From Streptomyces sp. WZ-12 (GTDB lineage Bacteria > Actinomycetota > Actinomycetes > Streptomycetales > Streptomycetaceae), in NCBI RefSeq assembly GCF_028898845.1, contig NZ_CP118574.1, positions 8,729,001-8,793,000 of the forward strand: 64,000 nucleotides of DNA, given 5' to 3'. The notes beneath the pieces were generated by a model, which worked only from the letters and a program-made list of their open reading frames with translations, did no database searches and was not told where the DNA came from. Positions 54,669 to 63,946 of this stretch are shown in pieces (the first letter of the stretch is position 1; every line of letters starts with the position of its first letter). A program made the translations under genes and the position numbers.

Positions 54669-55652
54669 TCAGCCGGCGTTCTCCCGCCGCGCCACCATGA
54701 CCAGTTCGGCCGCCGGTCCCACCAGGCGTCGCCCCGTGGGCCAGACCGCGCGCAGGTCGCGCGTGAGGTCGATGCCCGCCACGTCGACGCCGGTCAGGCG
54801 GCCCTCGGCGATGTCCCCTCGGACGGCCAGTTCGCTCAGGACGGACGGCCCGGTGCCGGCGATCACCGCGCCGCGCACGGCGGCCGTCGAACCGAGCTCG
54901 ACCAACGGCCGGGCACGGTCATGGCCGGCCAGGTACAGGGCGCGGTCCAGGGTCTGACGCGTGCCGGAGCCGCTCTCCCGCAACACCAGCCGCGTGCGGG
55001 ACAGTTCCCGAGCGGAGAGCGGCTCGCGGCGTCGCGCCCACGGGTGGCCGGGGTCGACCACGACGACGAGCCGGTCCTCGGCCACCTGCCGCGTGGACAT
55101 CACGCGGGACAGGTGTGGCCCCTCGATGAACCCGACGTCGGCCTCGCCCGATTCGACCAGCTCGGGCACGTGCTCGCTGTTGGTCACCTGCAGCCCGATG
55201 TACAACTCAGGGCGGCGGCCCCGTAGTTCGCTGATCCAGACCGGCAGCAGGTACTCGGCGATGGTCAGGCTCGCCGCGACGCGCAGTTCGGCCTCCCGCC
55301 TGTCGCGCAGCTTGCCGGCCCCGGCGAGCAGCCCGTCCACCTCGTCCAGGACGCTGCGGGCGTGCCCGGTGACGACCTGCCCGGCCAGCGTCAGCCGGGA
55401 GCCGCGCCGCGTCCGGTCGACCAACACGAGCCCCAACCCGCGCTCCAGTGTGGACAGTCGGCGGCTGGCGGACGGCTGGGATATCCGTAGCTGCTCGGCC
55501 GCACGGCCCAGGCTCCCCAGGTCGGCCACGAGAACGAGGAGCCGCAGCGACTCCAGGTCGGGTGCGCGCGGCGGGAGATGAGCGGGAGGGGGCGTGGGAG
55601 GGCGATCTGACGTGGGGGAATCTGTCACAGCCGTAGCGTATGTGTCGGTCAT
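54669..55652 (-). CDS. LysR family regulator, YeiE/CysL-like
   Basis: 327 residues. A Pro/Thr-rich leader of about 30 residues is followed by the LysR HTH (LVLVADLGSLGRAAEQLRISQPSASRRL) and an effector domain with VAASLTIAEYLLPVWISEL, the pattern of the CysL/YeiE subgroup. ATG 55652 lies inside the dyad at 55636-55656. It is divergent from a YeiH-type exporter, the same pairing as yeiE/yeiH of enterobacteria, where the regulator activates the exporter. Confidence 0.9.
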   Translation of the reverse strand: MTDTYATAVTDSPTSDRPPTPPPAHLPPRAPDLESLRLLVLVADLGSLGRAAEQLRISQPSASRRLSTLERGLGLVLVDRTRRGSRLTLAGQVVTGHARSVLDEVDGLLAGAGKLRDRREAELRVAASLTIAEYLLPVWISELRGRRPELYIGLQVTNSEHVPELVESGEADVGFIEGPHLSRVMSTRQVAEDRLVVVVDPGHPWARRREPLSARELSRTRLVLRESGSGTRQTLDRALYLAGHDRARPLVELGSTAAVRGAVIAGTGPSVLSELAVRGDIAEGRLTGVDVAGIDLTRDLRAVWPTGRRLVGPAAELVMVARRENAG

Positions 55653-55656
55653 ACGC
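55636..55656. promoter_or_regulatory. Candidate LysR site, GCGTATG-N7-CATACGC
   Basis: A perfect 7-bp inverted repeat with a 7-base centre (21 bp) overlaps the LysR start codon and lies 68 bases before the YeiH-type gene. It fits a LysR recognition site used for both activation and autoregulation. Confidence 0.6.
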
Positions 55657-55723
55657 CAGGGCTATGAGCTCCTGCTCGATCAAGGGCTACAGGGCGAGCC
55701 CGGGGTGGCCCAGAGTGGTGATC

Positions 55724-56818
55724 ATGAAGGACGCCAGCCCCACCCGGTCGGAGACCATCCGCCTGCCCCGCGTTGCCACCCCTCGACATCGCGGCGCCGC
55801 CCTCGCCGACCGGCTGCCCGGGCTCGCCCTGGCCGCTGCCGTCGCCCTGGTCGCGACCGTGCTGGGGCGACTGGCGCCCGTGATCGGCGGACCGGTGATC
55901 GGAATCGTGCTGGGTGTGCTGGTGGCGGTCCTGGCGCGGCCCGGCGACCGGATGCGACCGGGCATCGCCTTCGCCGGACGCGGAGTGCTCCAGACCGCGG
56001 TGGTGGTACTGGGCGCGCAACTGTCCTTGGGGCAGGTGCTGCGGGTCGGCGTCGGCTCGCTGCCCGTGATGGTCGTGTCCCTCGCAGCCTGCCTGACGGC
56101 GGCGTACTTCATCGGACGCCGCCTCGGCGTCGTCCGCGACCTGCGCACCCTCATCGGTGTGGGCACCGGCATCTGCGGCGCCTCCGCGATCGCCGCGGTC
56201 ACGCCGATCATCGGCGCGGCCGAGGCGGAGGTGGCCTACGCCGTCTCCACGATCTTCGTCTTCAACGTGGCCGCGGTGCTGGCCTTCCCCGTCCTCGGGC
56301 ATCTGCTGGACATGAGCCAGCACGCCTTCGGCCTGTTCGCCGGCACCGCGGTCAATGACATGTCGTCGGTCGTCGCCGCAGCCACCACCTACGGCAGCGG
56401 GGCAGCCGACTATGCGGTGGTGGTCAAGCTCGCCCGCACGCTGCTGATCATTCCGATCTGCCTCGGCCTCGCTGCCCTCGCCCGCCGACGCACCCGGCTC
56501 GCCGACGGCGGAGCAGCCGGTTCGGGGCAGGAGCTTCCCGGCCCGGTGCGGGTCGGCCGGCTGGTGCCGTGGTTCCTCGCCGGCTTCCTCGTCCTGGCGG
56601 CCGTGAACACCGCCGGCCTCATCCCCTCCACGGCGCACGGCCCGCTCAGCACACTCGCGGTCTTCCTGATCACCGTCGCTCTCTCCGCGATCGGCCTGTC
56701 CACCCAACCCTCCAAACTGCGCCGAGCCGGCGCCGCACCACTGCTGCTCGGGGGCTGCCTGTGGCTGGTGGTGTCCGTCACCAGCCTGGCCACCCAGTAC
56801 CTGGTCGATCATCTGTAA
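55724..56818 (+). CDS. YeiH/UPF0324 family putative sulfate exporter
   Basis: 364 residues with about ten membrane helices. TLIGVGTGICGASAIAAVTPIIGA, FAGTAVNDMSSVVAAATTYG and VVVKLARTLLIIPICL are hallmark stretches of the UPF0324/YeiH family, thought to export sulfate or sulfonate-derived anions. ATG 55724 follows two GTG codons, so the start could be 55715. Control by the divergent LysR gene is likely. Confidence 0.9.
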   Translation: MKDASPTRSETIRLPRVATPRHRGAALADRLPGLALAAAVALVATVLGRLAPVIGGPVIGIVLGVLVAVLARPGDRMRPGIAFAGRGVLQTAVVVLGAQLSLGQVLRVGVGSLPVMVVSLAACLTAAYFIGRRLGVVRDLRTLIGVGTGICGASAIAAVTPIIGAAEAEVAYAVSTIFVFNVAAVLAFPVLGHLLDMSQHAFGLFAGTAVNDMSSVVAAATTYGSGAADYAVVVKLARTLLIIPICLGLAALARRRTRLADGGAAGSGQELPGPVRVGRLVPWFLAGFLVLAAVNTAGLIPSTAHGPLSTLAVFLITVALSAIGLSTQPSKLRRAGAAPLLLGGCLWLVVSVTSLATQYLVDHL

Positions 56819-56920
56819 CCGCCGCGCGCAAGGACGCGCGAGCCAGCTCGACCTTCGTGCCGGGATGGGGTCCGGTTGTCCCAGGCGTCCAGGCATCGGC
56901 CGGAGGCAGCGGAGGCAGGG

Positions 56921-58222
56921 CTACCGTGCAGAGCCCGTAGTGCCGGAGTGCGCAGTCACCCGGTAGAGCACCGTACCGCCGGCCGGTACGGTGGCGCTGA
57001 TGGTGCCGTCGGCGCTCACCGAACTCGTGTGTGTCCAGAGGTCGTTGAGCGCGTATCCGGCCTTGCTCACCGGCAGGCCCACGGCCGCGGCGGTGGTGGA
57101 GAGGGTGGCAGGCGCCGAGGTCTCGTTGAACAGGGCCACTGCGACAGCACCGCCTGCCAACGGGCGGCGCAGCACGTCAAGGCCGTTGGCGGTGGCGACG
57201 GCGGTGCCTTGCCGACCCAGGCTGTCCTGGTCAACGGCGATGACCTCCTTGTTGAGGTAGACGCTCAGGTCCTGCTGACTGATCGGGAAGCCCGAGCTGC
57301 CCGCGGCGGCGGCCGTACGCAGGTCGGCGCCGGAGATCAGTGGTGCGGCAAGCACCGCGGCGGCGGAGAGTTCGGACTTCTCCCGATCGTAGGTCAGGCG
57401 CTGCTTGGGATTCTGAGACGCCGAGGCGTAGTTGCCGGTTTCCAGCATGTCGATGTCGTTCCAGGCACCAGGGCCCGCGTACCGCGACTTGTCCAGGTCG
57501 GCGTGGATCAGTCGGGTGAGGCCGGCGAACGAGGCGTCTCGGTCGCCGTCGATGCGCCACATGTTGGCCACGCCCTTGCCCCATACCCACGGCGTCTCGC
57601 CCTGGGCCGCGGGCTGCAGGGAGAGGCTGAAGACGATCGGGCGACCGGTGGCGGCGAGCGCGTCGCGCATCCGGCCGTCACGCGTCTGCAACGGAAGCCG
57701 CTCGTCACCGACCCGTTGAGAAGGGTCACTGGCAAGGCAGTTGTCGTACTTGAGGAAGTCGACACCCCAAGTGGCGAAGGTCCGGGCATCCTGCTGTTCG
57801 CGGCCCAGACTTCCGGGGAAGCCCTGGCAGGTGTGGTAGGTCGGGCTCTCGTAGACGCCGAACTTCAGCCCCTTTCCGTGCACGTACGCGGCGAGCGCCG
57901 CCAGGCCGTCAGGGTATTTCTGCGGGTCGGGAACGAGGTTGCCGCCCGCGTCGCGCGAGCGTCTCATCCAGCAGTCGTCGATGGTGAGGTACTGGTATCC
58001 GGCATCGCGCATACCGCTGGAGGCCATGAAGTCGGCGGTGTCCTTGACGATCTGCTCGCTGGCGTTGCAACCGAAGGTGTCCCAACTGTTCCAGCCCATC
58101 GGCGGGGTGTGCGCAAGGCCGTTGCCCGACGCGTGGGCGGGGGTGGTGGTGGCGAGCGGGGAGAGTCCGAGCGCGGGGAGCGCGATGGACAGGGAGAGGA
58201 GCAGGCGTGAGAGGGCACGCAT
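56921..58222 (-). CDS. Secreted GH27 alpha-galactosidase, catalytic domain only
   Basis: 433 residues. A signal peptide (hydrophobic LLLSLSIALPALGLSPLATT, cut after AHA) leads into the GH27 barrel: HTPPMGWNSWDTFGC, IDDCWMRRSRD, the nucleophile Asp160 in FLKYDNC, and the acid/base region GAWNDIDML. A beta-sandwich finishes the protein. It removes terminal alpha-galactosyl residues from galactomannan or raffinose-type sugars outside the cell. CGGAG is 7 bases before ATG 58222. It follows the larger GH27 gene after 74 bases on the same strand. Confidence 0.93.
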   Translation of the reverse strand: MRALSRLLLSLSIALPALGLSPLATTTPAHASGNGLAHTPPMGWNSWDTFGCNASEQIVKDTADFMASSGMRDAGYQYLTIDDCWMRRSRDAGGNLVPDPQKYPDGLAALAAYVHGKGLKFGVYESPTYHTCQGFPGSLGREQQDARTFATWGVDFLKYDNCLASDPSQRVGDERLPLQTRDGRMRDALAATGRPIVFSLSLQPAAQGETPWVWGKGVANMWRIDGDRDASFAGLTRLIHADLDKSRYAGPGAWNDIDMLETGNYASASQNPKQRLTYDREKSELSAAAVLAAPLISGADLRTAAAAGSSGFPISQQDLSVYLNKEVIAVDQDSLGRQGTAVATANGLDVLRRPLAGGAVAVALFNETSAPATLSTTAAAVGLPVSKAGYALNDLWTHTSSVSADGTISATVPAGGTVLYRVTAHSGTTGSAR

Positions 58223-58296
58223 CGGGAACTCCGAGGTGAGAGGGAGATGGTGTGGGAGGGCGGCGCAGCGGCTGGCCGGCCGCCGCGCCGCGGAGG

Positions 58297-60390
58297 TCAG
58301 TTCTGGGTGAGACCGGCGAAGTCCGCCTCGCCGCCGGCGCCTTCGCTGTGGGAGCTGGTGAACACACCGACATCCTGAGTGGCGGTCACTCCAGGCAGGC
58401 TGGCCGTGGCAATCCGGGTCCAGTCGGTGCCGTTGGTCGAGTAGTAGCCGGTGTACGCGGAGCCGGAGCGGACCAACTTGAGCCAACTCGGGTAGGCGGC
58501 GGTGCCGCTGCCCTCGTTGGGCGGGGCGCTGTTGGAGTCCAGATGCCCGCCGCCGGTGCTGTCCCACTGCAGGACGTAGCCCTTGCCGGCGGCCTCGGCG
58601 AGGATCAGGTAACCGGGAGACCTGCCGGGCTTGGTGATGTCGTCCCGGACCATGATCCCGGCCTTCGCCCACTCGCTGGTGTTGGCCTGGGCGGTCACCT
58701 TGACGACGGTGGTGGAGCCGTCGTGCTCCGCGCCCGGCCGGTAGATCGCGCTGTACTGGTCGGTGTTGCCCCACAAGTCCGCGCCCGCGCCGTCGATGGC
58801 GAGCCTGCCGCCCTGCGCGCCGAAGGTGGCCGTGTTGTCGGAGAAGACCTTCAACGGCGCCTGGACCGGGGCGGACAGTTCCACGGGAGTCGGCGCGGTG
58901 ACCGTCTGTCTGCCGCCCGGCCCGCGGATGGCGGCGGTTGCGGTGAGGGTGGCATGGGTGATCGGTGTGGGGAGGACGGCGGGGGCGGTCACCCGGAACC
59001 TGGCGACGGCCTTACCGCCACCGGGCACCCGGGCGAATCGCGTGCGGGTGAGCGGGGTGACGGTCCACCCGGTCGGTGCGTGGACCGTCAGCCGCACATC
59101 GGTGGCGGCCACCACACCGTTGTCGGTGACGGTCGGGGACACCGTGGCGGAAGTGCCGGCCGACCAGCCGGACGCGGCGGCGTCGACGACTACGTTGGGC
59201 GCATATCCGTCCGGCTTGCCGGTGGGTGTGACCCGGTACATCACCGTCCCGTGTCCGGGCACGAAAGCGCTGATGGCCTTGGCCGTCTCGGTCGTGCGGT
59301 GCGTCCACAGGTCCCGCAGGGTGTAGCCCTTGGCGGCCCCCAAGCCGATCGCCGATGCCGTGGTGGAGATGACGGCGGGCGCGGTGTTCTCGTTGAACAA
59401 GGTCACCGCGACGCTGCCGTCGGCCAGCGGCTTGGCCAGGACGTCCAGTCCGCCCGCCGTACTGACCGGCCTTCCCTGCCTACCGAGCTTGTCCTGGTCG
59501 ACGGCGATGACGTCCGTGTTGCCGTAGATCGCCAGGGTGTCGGCGCTCGCGCTGCGCAGGTCGGTGCCGGAGATCAGCGGTGCGGCCATCTCGGCCCAGA
59601 GCGAGAACTCGGTGCGGTCCTCGGTCGGCGTCATTCCGTTGCCGACCTCCAGCATGTCCGGGTCGTTCCAGGCACCTGGTCCGGCCGCGGCGGCGTGGCT
59701 GACGTTCTGGTGGAAGATGGCGAGCATCCGCCCGTACGAGGCGTCGATGTCGCCGGTGGTACGCCAGAGGTTGCCGACCGAGCCTCCCCAACTCGGCACG
59801 TCTTCCTCGCCCCAGTTGCAGAGGCTGTAGACGATGGGGCGGCCGGTCTTGGCCAGCGCGTCGCCCATGGCCTGGTAGCGCCGCCGGGCCGGTATCCCCA
59901 TGTTGTTGCAGTTGTCGTACTTGAGGTAGTCAATGCCCCAGGCGGCGAAGGTGTTGGCGTCCTGTTGCTCATGGTTGAGGCTGCCGGGGTAGCCGGCGCA
60001 GGTCATCGTGCCGGCGCTTTCGTAGATGCCGAGCTTGAGGCCCTTGGCGTGTACGTAGTCGGCGACGCCTTTGATGCCGTGCGGGAACTTGGTCTCGTCA
60101 GGGACGAGACTGCCCTTGCTGTCACGGGACTTGCCCATCCAGCAGTCGTCGATGTTGACGTACCCGTAGCCGGCGGCCCGCAGCCCGCTGGAGGCGATCT
60201 TGTCTGCGGTCATCTGAACGAGTTGTTCGCTGACGTTGCAGCCGAAGGCGTTCCAGTCGTTCCAGCCCATCGGCGGGGTGAGGGCCAGGCCGTTGCCGAG
60301 AGCTGCCGCCGGGGTGGCGGCGAGGGGGACGACCGCGAGCGGTGCCACAGTCAGCGCGGCGGCCATGAAGGCGGCCCACGTCTTGCGCAT
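58297..60390 (-). CDS. Secreted GH27 alpha-galactosidase with NEW3 and C-terminal beta domain
   Basis: 697 residues. A signal peptide (MRKTWAAFMAAALTV..., cut near AAA-L) is followed by the GH27 barrel (LTPPMGWNDWNAFGC, YLKYDNC nucleophile, GAWNDPDMLEVGNG), its beta-sandwich, an NPCBM-associated NEW3-like module (about 415-510) and a C-terminal concanavalin-like or DUF1349-like domain (about 525-697, with YSAIYRPG and KAGIMVRDD). The extra modules probably bind polysaccharide. It has about half its barrel sequence in common with the smaller enzyme. The promoter region precedes 60390. Confidence 0.93.
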   Translation of the reverse strand: MRKTWAAFMAAALTVAPLAVVPLAATPAAALGNGLALTPPMGWNDWNAFGCNVSEQLVQMTADKIASSGLRAAGYGYVNIDDCWMGKSRDSKGSLVPDETKFPHGIKGVADYVHAKGLKLGIYESAGTMTCAGYPGSLNHEQQDANTFAAWGIDYLKYDNCNNMGIPARRRYQAMGDALAKTGRPIVYSLCNWGEEDVPSWGGSVGNLWRTTGDIDASYGRMLAIFHQNVSHAAAAGPGAWNDPDMLEVGNGMTPTEDRTEFSLWAEMAAPLISGTDLRSASADTLAIYGNTDVIAVDQDKLGRQGRPVSTAGGLDVLAKPLADGSVAVTLFNENTAPAVISTTASAIGLGAAKGYTLRDLWTHRTTETAKAISAFVPGHGTVMYRVTPTGKPDGYAPNVVVDAAASGWSAGTSATVSPTVTDNGVVAATDVRLTVHAPTGWTVTPLTRTRFARVPGGGKAVARFRVTAPAVLPTPITHATLTATAAIRGPGGRQTVTAPTPVELSAPVQAPLKVFSDNTATFGAQGGRLAIDGAGADLWGNTDQYSAIYRPGAEHDGSTTVVKVTAQANTSEWAKAGIMVRDDITKPGRSPGYLILAEAAGKGYVLQWDSTGGGHLDSNSAPPNEGSGTAAYPSWLKLVRSGSAYTGYYSTNGTDWTRIATASLPGVTATQDVGVFTSSHSEGAGGEADFAGLTQN

Positions 60391-61146
60391 CAGTTCTCCT
60401 GAGTCCGAAGGGATAACGGACGGTCACGGATCTGTGCCTTGCGCAGAGCGCGCCAAGCGAACCAAAGTCAACATAACCAGTCAAGAGAAAACATGAAGCT
60501 GCATCATATTCGACCTAATTCGCACAAGATCCCAACTGGGCCGCGAATGTTGCCAGTTGACTAGACATCTTCCATGGCGGGACAACCTGCTGCGCCCAAC
60601 TGGCAGTGCCCTGTGCGGACTTGTGGCGTGACTCCGGGCGCCTTGCGGTCCAGCTCGCACGGCGGGGCGTCGGTCGGCTGGACGGTCAGTAGTCGGTGTG
60701 TTCCCGGAGCGGGACGGTCATTGGGCGAGCAGTCAGCACTGGGGTGGCGAGCCCTCGGCAGCCCCGCTCCGGCGACAGCCTCGCCCACGACAAATTCGCC
60801 ATGCCGGGCCGCGCTCCTGCCGCGTCGCGCACGCGAACGCACCGCAGTTCGCCGAGAGCCCTCAGCCCAACCCCTGGGCGTGGCGGACACGGTCTCGATC
60901 CCTGGCGGACACGCGCGAGGCGGTCGTGCCGCACAGGCTCGTCCTTCCGGTCCGTGACGCACGGTCGGTGGATTCTCACGATTCCCGAACCGCGCGATTC
61001 CCAGGCCGCGTGATTCCCGAACCTCGCGATTCCCGGGCCGCGCGATCGCCGGACCGCGCGATTCCCGAACCGCGGGGAACTGTCCGCTTCTTGGCGGCCG
61101 GGGGCGTGCGGTGGTCGTCCCCGGCGGTCGGGCCGCGGAGCGGATG
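60391..61146. other. Long intergenic region with inverted and tandem repeats
   Basis: 756 bases with no convincing gene. The stretch 60460-60570, AT-richer than the flanks, is the likely promoter region of the galactosidase operon and holds CAACTGG (60533-60539) and its inverse CCAGTTG (60553-60559), spaced 13 bases. Another CAACTGG is near 60598. The second half holds the 16-base repeat array. Confidence 0.6.
60976..61071. repeat. Six tandem copies of a 16-base repeat
   Basis: Consensus GCGCGATTCCCGAACC. The core GATTCCCGAACC begins at 60980, 60996, 61012, 61028, 61044 and 61060, an exact 16-base period. Copies 1, 3 and 6 have identical cores; 2, 4 and 5 carry a few changes. The array is non-coding and lies behind the metallo-hydrolase stop. 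Confidence 0.93.
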
Positions 61147-62100
61147 TCAACCGTGGGCTATGTCGCTCGGCGGGACGGGGACGAGCCGATAGGTGGTGCC
61201 TGCGTCTGCGCCTGTGGGGACCACGCGGCCGGCGGTGGGTGGGGGGAAGTGGGTGCCCAGGACGAGGGTTTCGGCGTCGGCGAGTCTGGTGAAGAGTGTG
61301 CGGCGGGTGGCCAGGGCCTGTGCGGGGTCGATGTCGACGCAACTGCCGATGGCCGGGTCGGCGAACTGGACGGGGTGATGGGTGCAGTCGCCGGTGACCA
61401 GCGCGGTGGCGCCCCGGCTGCTGATCTCCACCGCGACATGGCCCGGGGTGTGGCCCGGGGTGGGGAGCAGGCGCAGCCCGGGGGCGACCTCGACGCCCTC
61501 GGGCGGGACGTCAACGAGATCGAACAGCCCGGCCTCCTCGACCGGGAGTACCGAGTCGCGGAACATCTGCTGGCGCGGCTCGTCCATCGCGTACCCGGCC
61601 CAGAACTCCCGCTCGGCTCGGGAGACCACATAGCGGGCGTTGGGGAAGGTGGGGACCCAAGTGCCGCCGTGTTCCCGGGTGTTCCAGCCGACGTGGTCGG
61701 CGTGCAGGTGGGTCAGGATGACCAGGTCGACGTTCTCGGGGGCGAAGCCGGCTGCCGTGAGGCGCTGTAGGTAGTCGGTGTGGAGGTCGTGCCAGGCAGG
61801 GTTGGCGCGGGTCTTGCCGTTGCCGATCCCGGTGTCGATGAGCACGCGCAGGCCGCCGACGGTGAGGGCGAAGCTGTGGGTGGAGAGGCGGAGGATGCCG
61901 TCCTCGTCCGCGAAGTCGGGGCGTAGCCAGTCGTGTTCGTCGATCACCTCCGGTGTGGCGCTCGGCAGCAGCCAGGGGCCGGTCTCCTGTGGCAGGCGGG
62001 TCTCGTCGATGCGGTGGACGGTGAGGTCGCCGACGGTCCAGGAGGGGATGGTGGGGCCGGTGTGGTTGGCGGTTTCGTCGGTGGAGGGAGTGCGCATCAT
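61147..62100 (-). CDS. MBL-fold metallo-hydrolase
   Basis: 317 residues. The zinc-binding motif HLHADHVGWN in VILTHLHADHVG, later TPGHTPGHVAVEI, the metal Asp in VTGDCTHHP, and GTHFPPP at the C-terminus identify a beta-lactamase-fold hydrolase of the lactonase/quinolone-esterase-like group. AAAGGA precedes ATG 62100. It is divergent from the amidase operon and shares operator-like dyads with it, so it probably hydrolyses an ester or lactone of the same pathway. Confidence 0.9.
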   Translation of the reverse strand: MMRTPSTDETANHTGPTIPSWTVGDLTVHRIDETRLPQETGPWLLPSATPEVIDEHDWLRPDFADEDGILRLSTHSFALTVGGLRVLIDTGIGNGKTRANPAWHDLHTDYLQRLTAAGFAPENVDLVILTHLHADHVGWNTREHGGTWVPTFPNARYVVSRAEREFWAGYAMDEPRQQMFRDSVLPVEEAGLFDLVDVPPEGVEVAPGLRLLPTPGHTPGHVAVEISSRGATALVTGDCTHHPVQFADPAIGSCVDIDPAQALATRRTLFTRLADAETLVLGTHFPPPTAGRVVPTGADAGTTYRLVPVPPSDIAHG

Positions 62101-62183
62101 GCGTCCTTTCCTTCTCGCTCTTCCATGCTCTGTCGTGGCTGGTCCGTCGTGCCGGAGTGGAGCGGGGCGTGAGCGGAAAACTA

Positions 62184-62202
62184 AAAGCAATCCGTTTGCG
62201 TT
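62184..62202. promoter_or_regulatory. Operator-like dyad 1, GCAA-N5-TTGC
   Basis: A GCAA-N5-TTGC dyad with TTGCGTTA on its right side, 84 bases before the metallo-hydrolase start. Arms match at 7 of 9 positions. It shares the core with the dyads at 62231 and 63947. Confidence 0.45.
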
Positions 62203-62230
62203 AAGTCGAGAGTAGGGCCTATCGTCGGTT

Positions 62231-62249
62231 AAAGCAAACAGTTAGCTTT
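62231..62249. promoter_or_regulatory. Operator-like dyad 2, AAAGC(A/T)AAC inverted repeat
   Basis: Nine-base arms around one centre base with a single mismatch, AAAGCAAAC/GTTAGCTTT, 63 bases before the AtzG-like gene. Confidence 0.55.
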
Positions 62250-62311
62250 TGATTGTGGGCGTGCTCGCACGCCGTGCAACGGAGCAACGGAACGATCAGG
62301 AGAAGCCCCTC

Positions 62312-62527
62312 ATGCCTTTGCCCGCCGCCGCACTCACACCTCCGGAGGCCGCCCGTTGGGCCGCGCGCTCCGGGCTTCCGCTGCCCGACGATCGCCACGA
62401 CGCGGTGGCGGCCGTCGCCGCCCACATCCACTCCGTCGTCTCGACCCTGCGGGAGCTGGATCTCGCAGACGTCCCGCCCGCCGCCTCGTACCGCGTGGGG
62501 GAGGAGAAGCCCGATGCAGCCGCATGA
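62312..62527 (+). CDS. AtzG-like (DUF4089/GatC-like) amidase partner
   Basis: 71 residues, mainly helical (DDRHDAVAAVAAHIHSVVSTLRELDL), then an extended C-terminus. It has the size and position of AtzG, the GatC-like small subunit that stabilises the AtzE amidase. AGGAG lies about 10 bases before ATG 62312. Its end overlaps the amidase start by 14 bases. Confidence 0.8.
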   Translation: MPLPAAALTPPEAARWAARSGLPLPDDRHDAVAAVAAHIHSVVSTLRELDLADVPPAASYRVGEEKPDAAA

Positions 62528-63908
62528 ACTCTCCCTCGCCGCCGCGGCGGAGGCGATCCGTGCCCAGGAGCTGTCCCCCGTCGAGCTGGTGGACTCCGTG
62601 CTCGACCGCATCGAGCAGGTCGAGCCACGGCTTGGCGCCTATGTGACCGTCACCGCGGAGCTGGCCCGCCGCTCGGCGCGCTCGGCGGAACGGGAGACCG
62701 CGGACGGCCGGTTCCGCGGCCCGTTGCACGGAATCCCCATGGGGCTCAAGGACCTGATCGATGTCGCCGGCATCGCGACCACGGCCAGTTCCCGGGTCCG
62801 CGGCGACCACCGCGCGGACGAGGACAGCACGGTCGCCGCGCGCCTGGCGGCGGCCGGCGCAGTGCTCGTCGGCAAGACCCACACCCATGAGTTCGCCTAC
62901 GGACTGACCACCCCTCAGACCCACAACGCCTGGGACCACAGTCGGACCGCGGGCGGCTCCAGCGGTGGCTCGGCCGTCGCGGTGGCCGCGGGAGCCGCCG
63001 GCTTCGCCCTGGGGACGGACACCGGGGGATCGATCCGGGTGCCCGCCGCGCTGAACGGGATCGTCGGCCTGAAGCCAACGTACGGCCTGGTCCCGCGGCA
63101 CGGAGTCACCGCGCTCTCCTGGTCGTTGGACCACGTCGGCCCGCTCACCCGCACCGTCGAGGACGCGGCCCTGGTCCTGCCCGCGCTGGCCGGCCCCGAT
63201 CCGCGCGACCCCGCCTCCCTGGCCACACCCCTCGCCGCACACCTCCCGCCCAGCGGCACCGACCTGACGGGACTGCGCGTCGGCGTCCCCCGGAACTACT
63301 TCTTCGACCGGGTCGATCCGGATGTCGAGGCCGCGGTCCGGCGCGCCATCGACCAGTTGGAGACGCTCGGCGCACGGCTCGTCGAGGTTGAGATTCCCCT
63401 GACGCGGTATATCCAGGCGACCCACTGGGGGTTGATGGTCCCCGAGGCCACCGCCTACCACGAGCAGACCCTCCGGACCGTTCCCGACCACTACGGCGAC
63501 GACGTCCGCATCCTCCTCGAAGCCGGGGCGTTGATGCCCGCCGGTGACTACGTACGCGCCCAGCGCGCCCGCACCCTGATGCGGCAGGAGTGGGGGCGCC
63601 TGCTGGAAGAGGTCGATGTGATCGCCGCCCCGACCGTCCCGATAGCCGCGGTACCGGCCGGCCAGGAGACGGTCTCCTGGGCCGACGGCACGGTCGAGAG
63701 CGTCTCGGACGCCTATGTGCGGCTCTGCGCGCCCGCCAACGTCACCGGACTGCCGTCGCTGTCCATACCGGTGGGCCATGATCGGGCGGGCATGCCGATC
63801 GGCATGCAGTTGCTCGGGCGGCCTCTCGGCGAGCCCCTGTTGCTGCGGGCCGGCCACGCCTACGAGCAGTCCGAGCCGGCCCGTGCGCTCGCCCCGGTGG
63901 CGGCGTGA
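62514..63908 (+). CDS. Amidase-signature enzyme (AtzE-like)
   Basis: 464 residues. The Ser-cisSer-Lys triad is visible: Lys in GLKDLIDVAG, cis-Ser in AGGSSGGSAVAVAAG, and the nucleophile Ser in GTDTGGSIRVPAALNG, followed by GLKPTYGLVPRHG. GGAGGAG precedes ATG 62514. With the AtzG-like partner it resembles the AtzE/AtzG pair that deaminates carboxybiuret in triazine breakdown, but many amidases of this type act on other amides. Confidence 0.92.
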   Translation: MQPHELSLAAAAEAIRAQELSPVELVDSVLDRIEQVEPRLGAYVTVTAELARRSARSAERETADGRFRGPLHGIPMGLKDLIDVAGIATTASSRVRGDHRADEDSTVAARLAAAGAVLVGKTHTHEFAYGLTTPQTHNAWDHSRTAGGSSGGSAVAVAAGAAGFALGTDTGGSIRVPAALNGIVGLKPTYGLVPRHGVTALSWSLDHVGPLTRTVEDAALVLPALAGPDPRDPASLATPLAAHLPPSGTDLTGLRVGVPRNYFFDRVDPDVEAAVRRAIDQLETLGARLVEVEIPLTRYIQATHWGLMVPEATAYHEQTLRTVPDHYGDDVRILLEAGALMPAGDYVRAQRARTLMRQEWGRLLEEVDVIAAPTVPIAAVPAGQETVSWADGTVESVSDAYVRLCAPANVTGLPSLSIPVGHDRAGMPIGMQLLGRPLGEPLLLRAGHAYEQSEPARALAPVAA

Positions 63909-63946
63909 GGCCGGGCGGGCGAGGCGTCCGCGCCCTGCGCCCGCTA

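Noticed and set aside
60976..61071. 16-base repeats as a CRISPR array
   Set aside because: Repeats are directly adjacent with no unique spacers, the unit is too short, and no cas genes exist.
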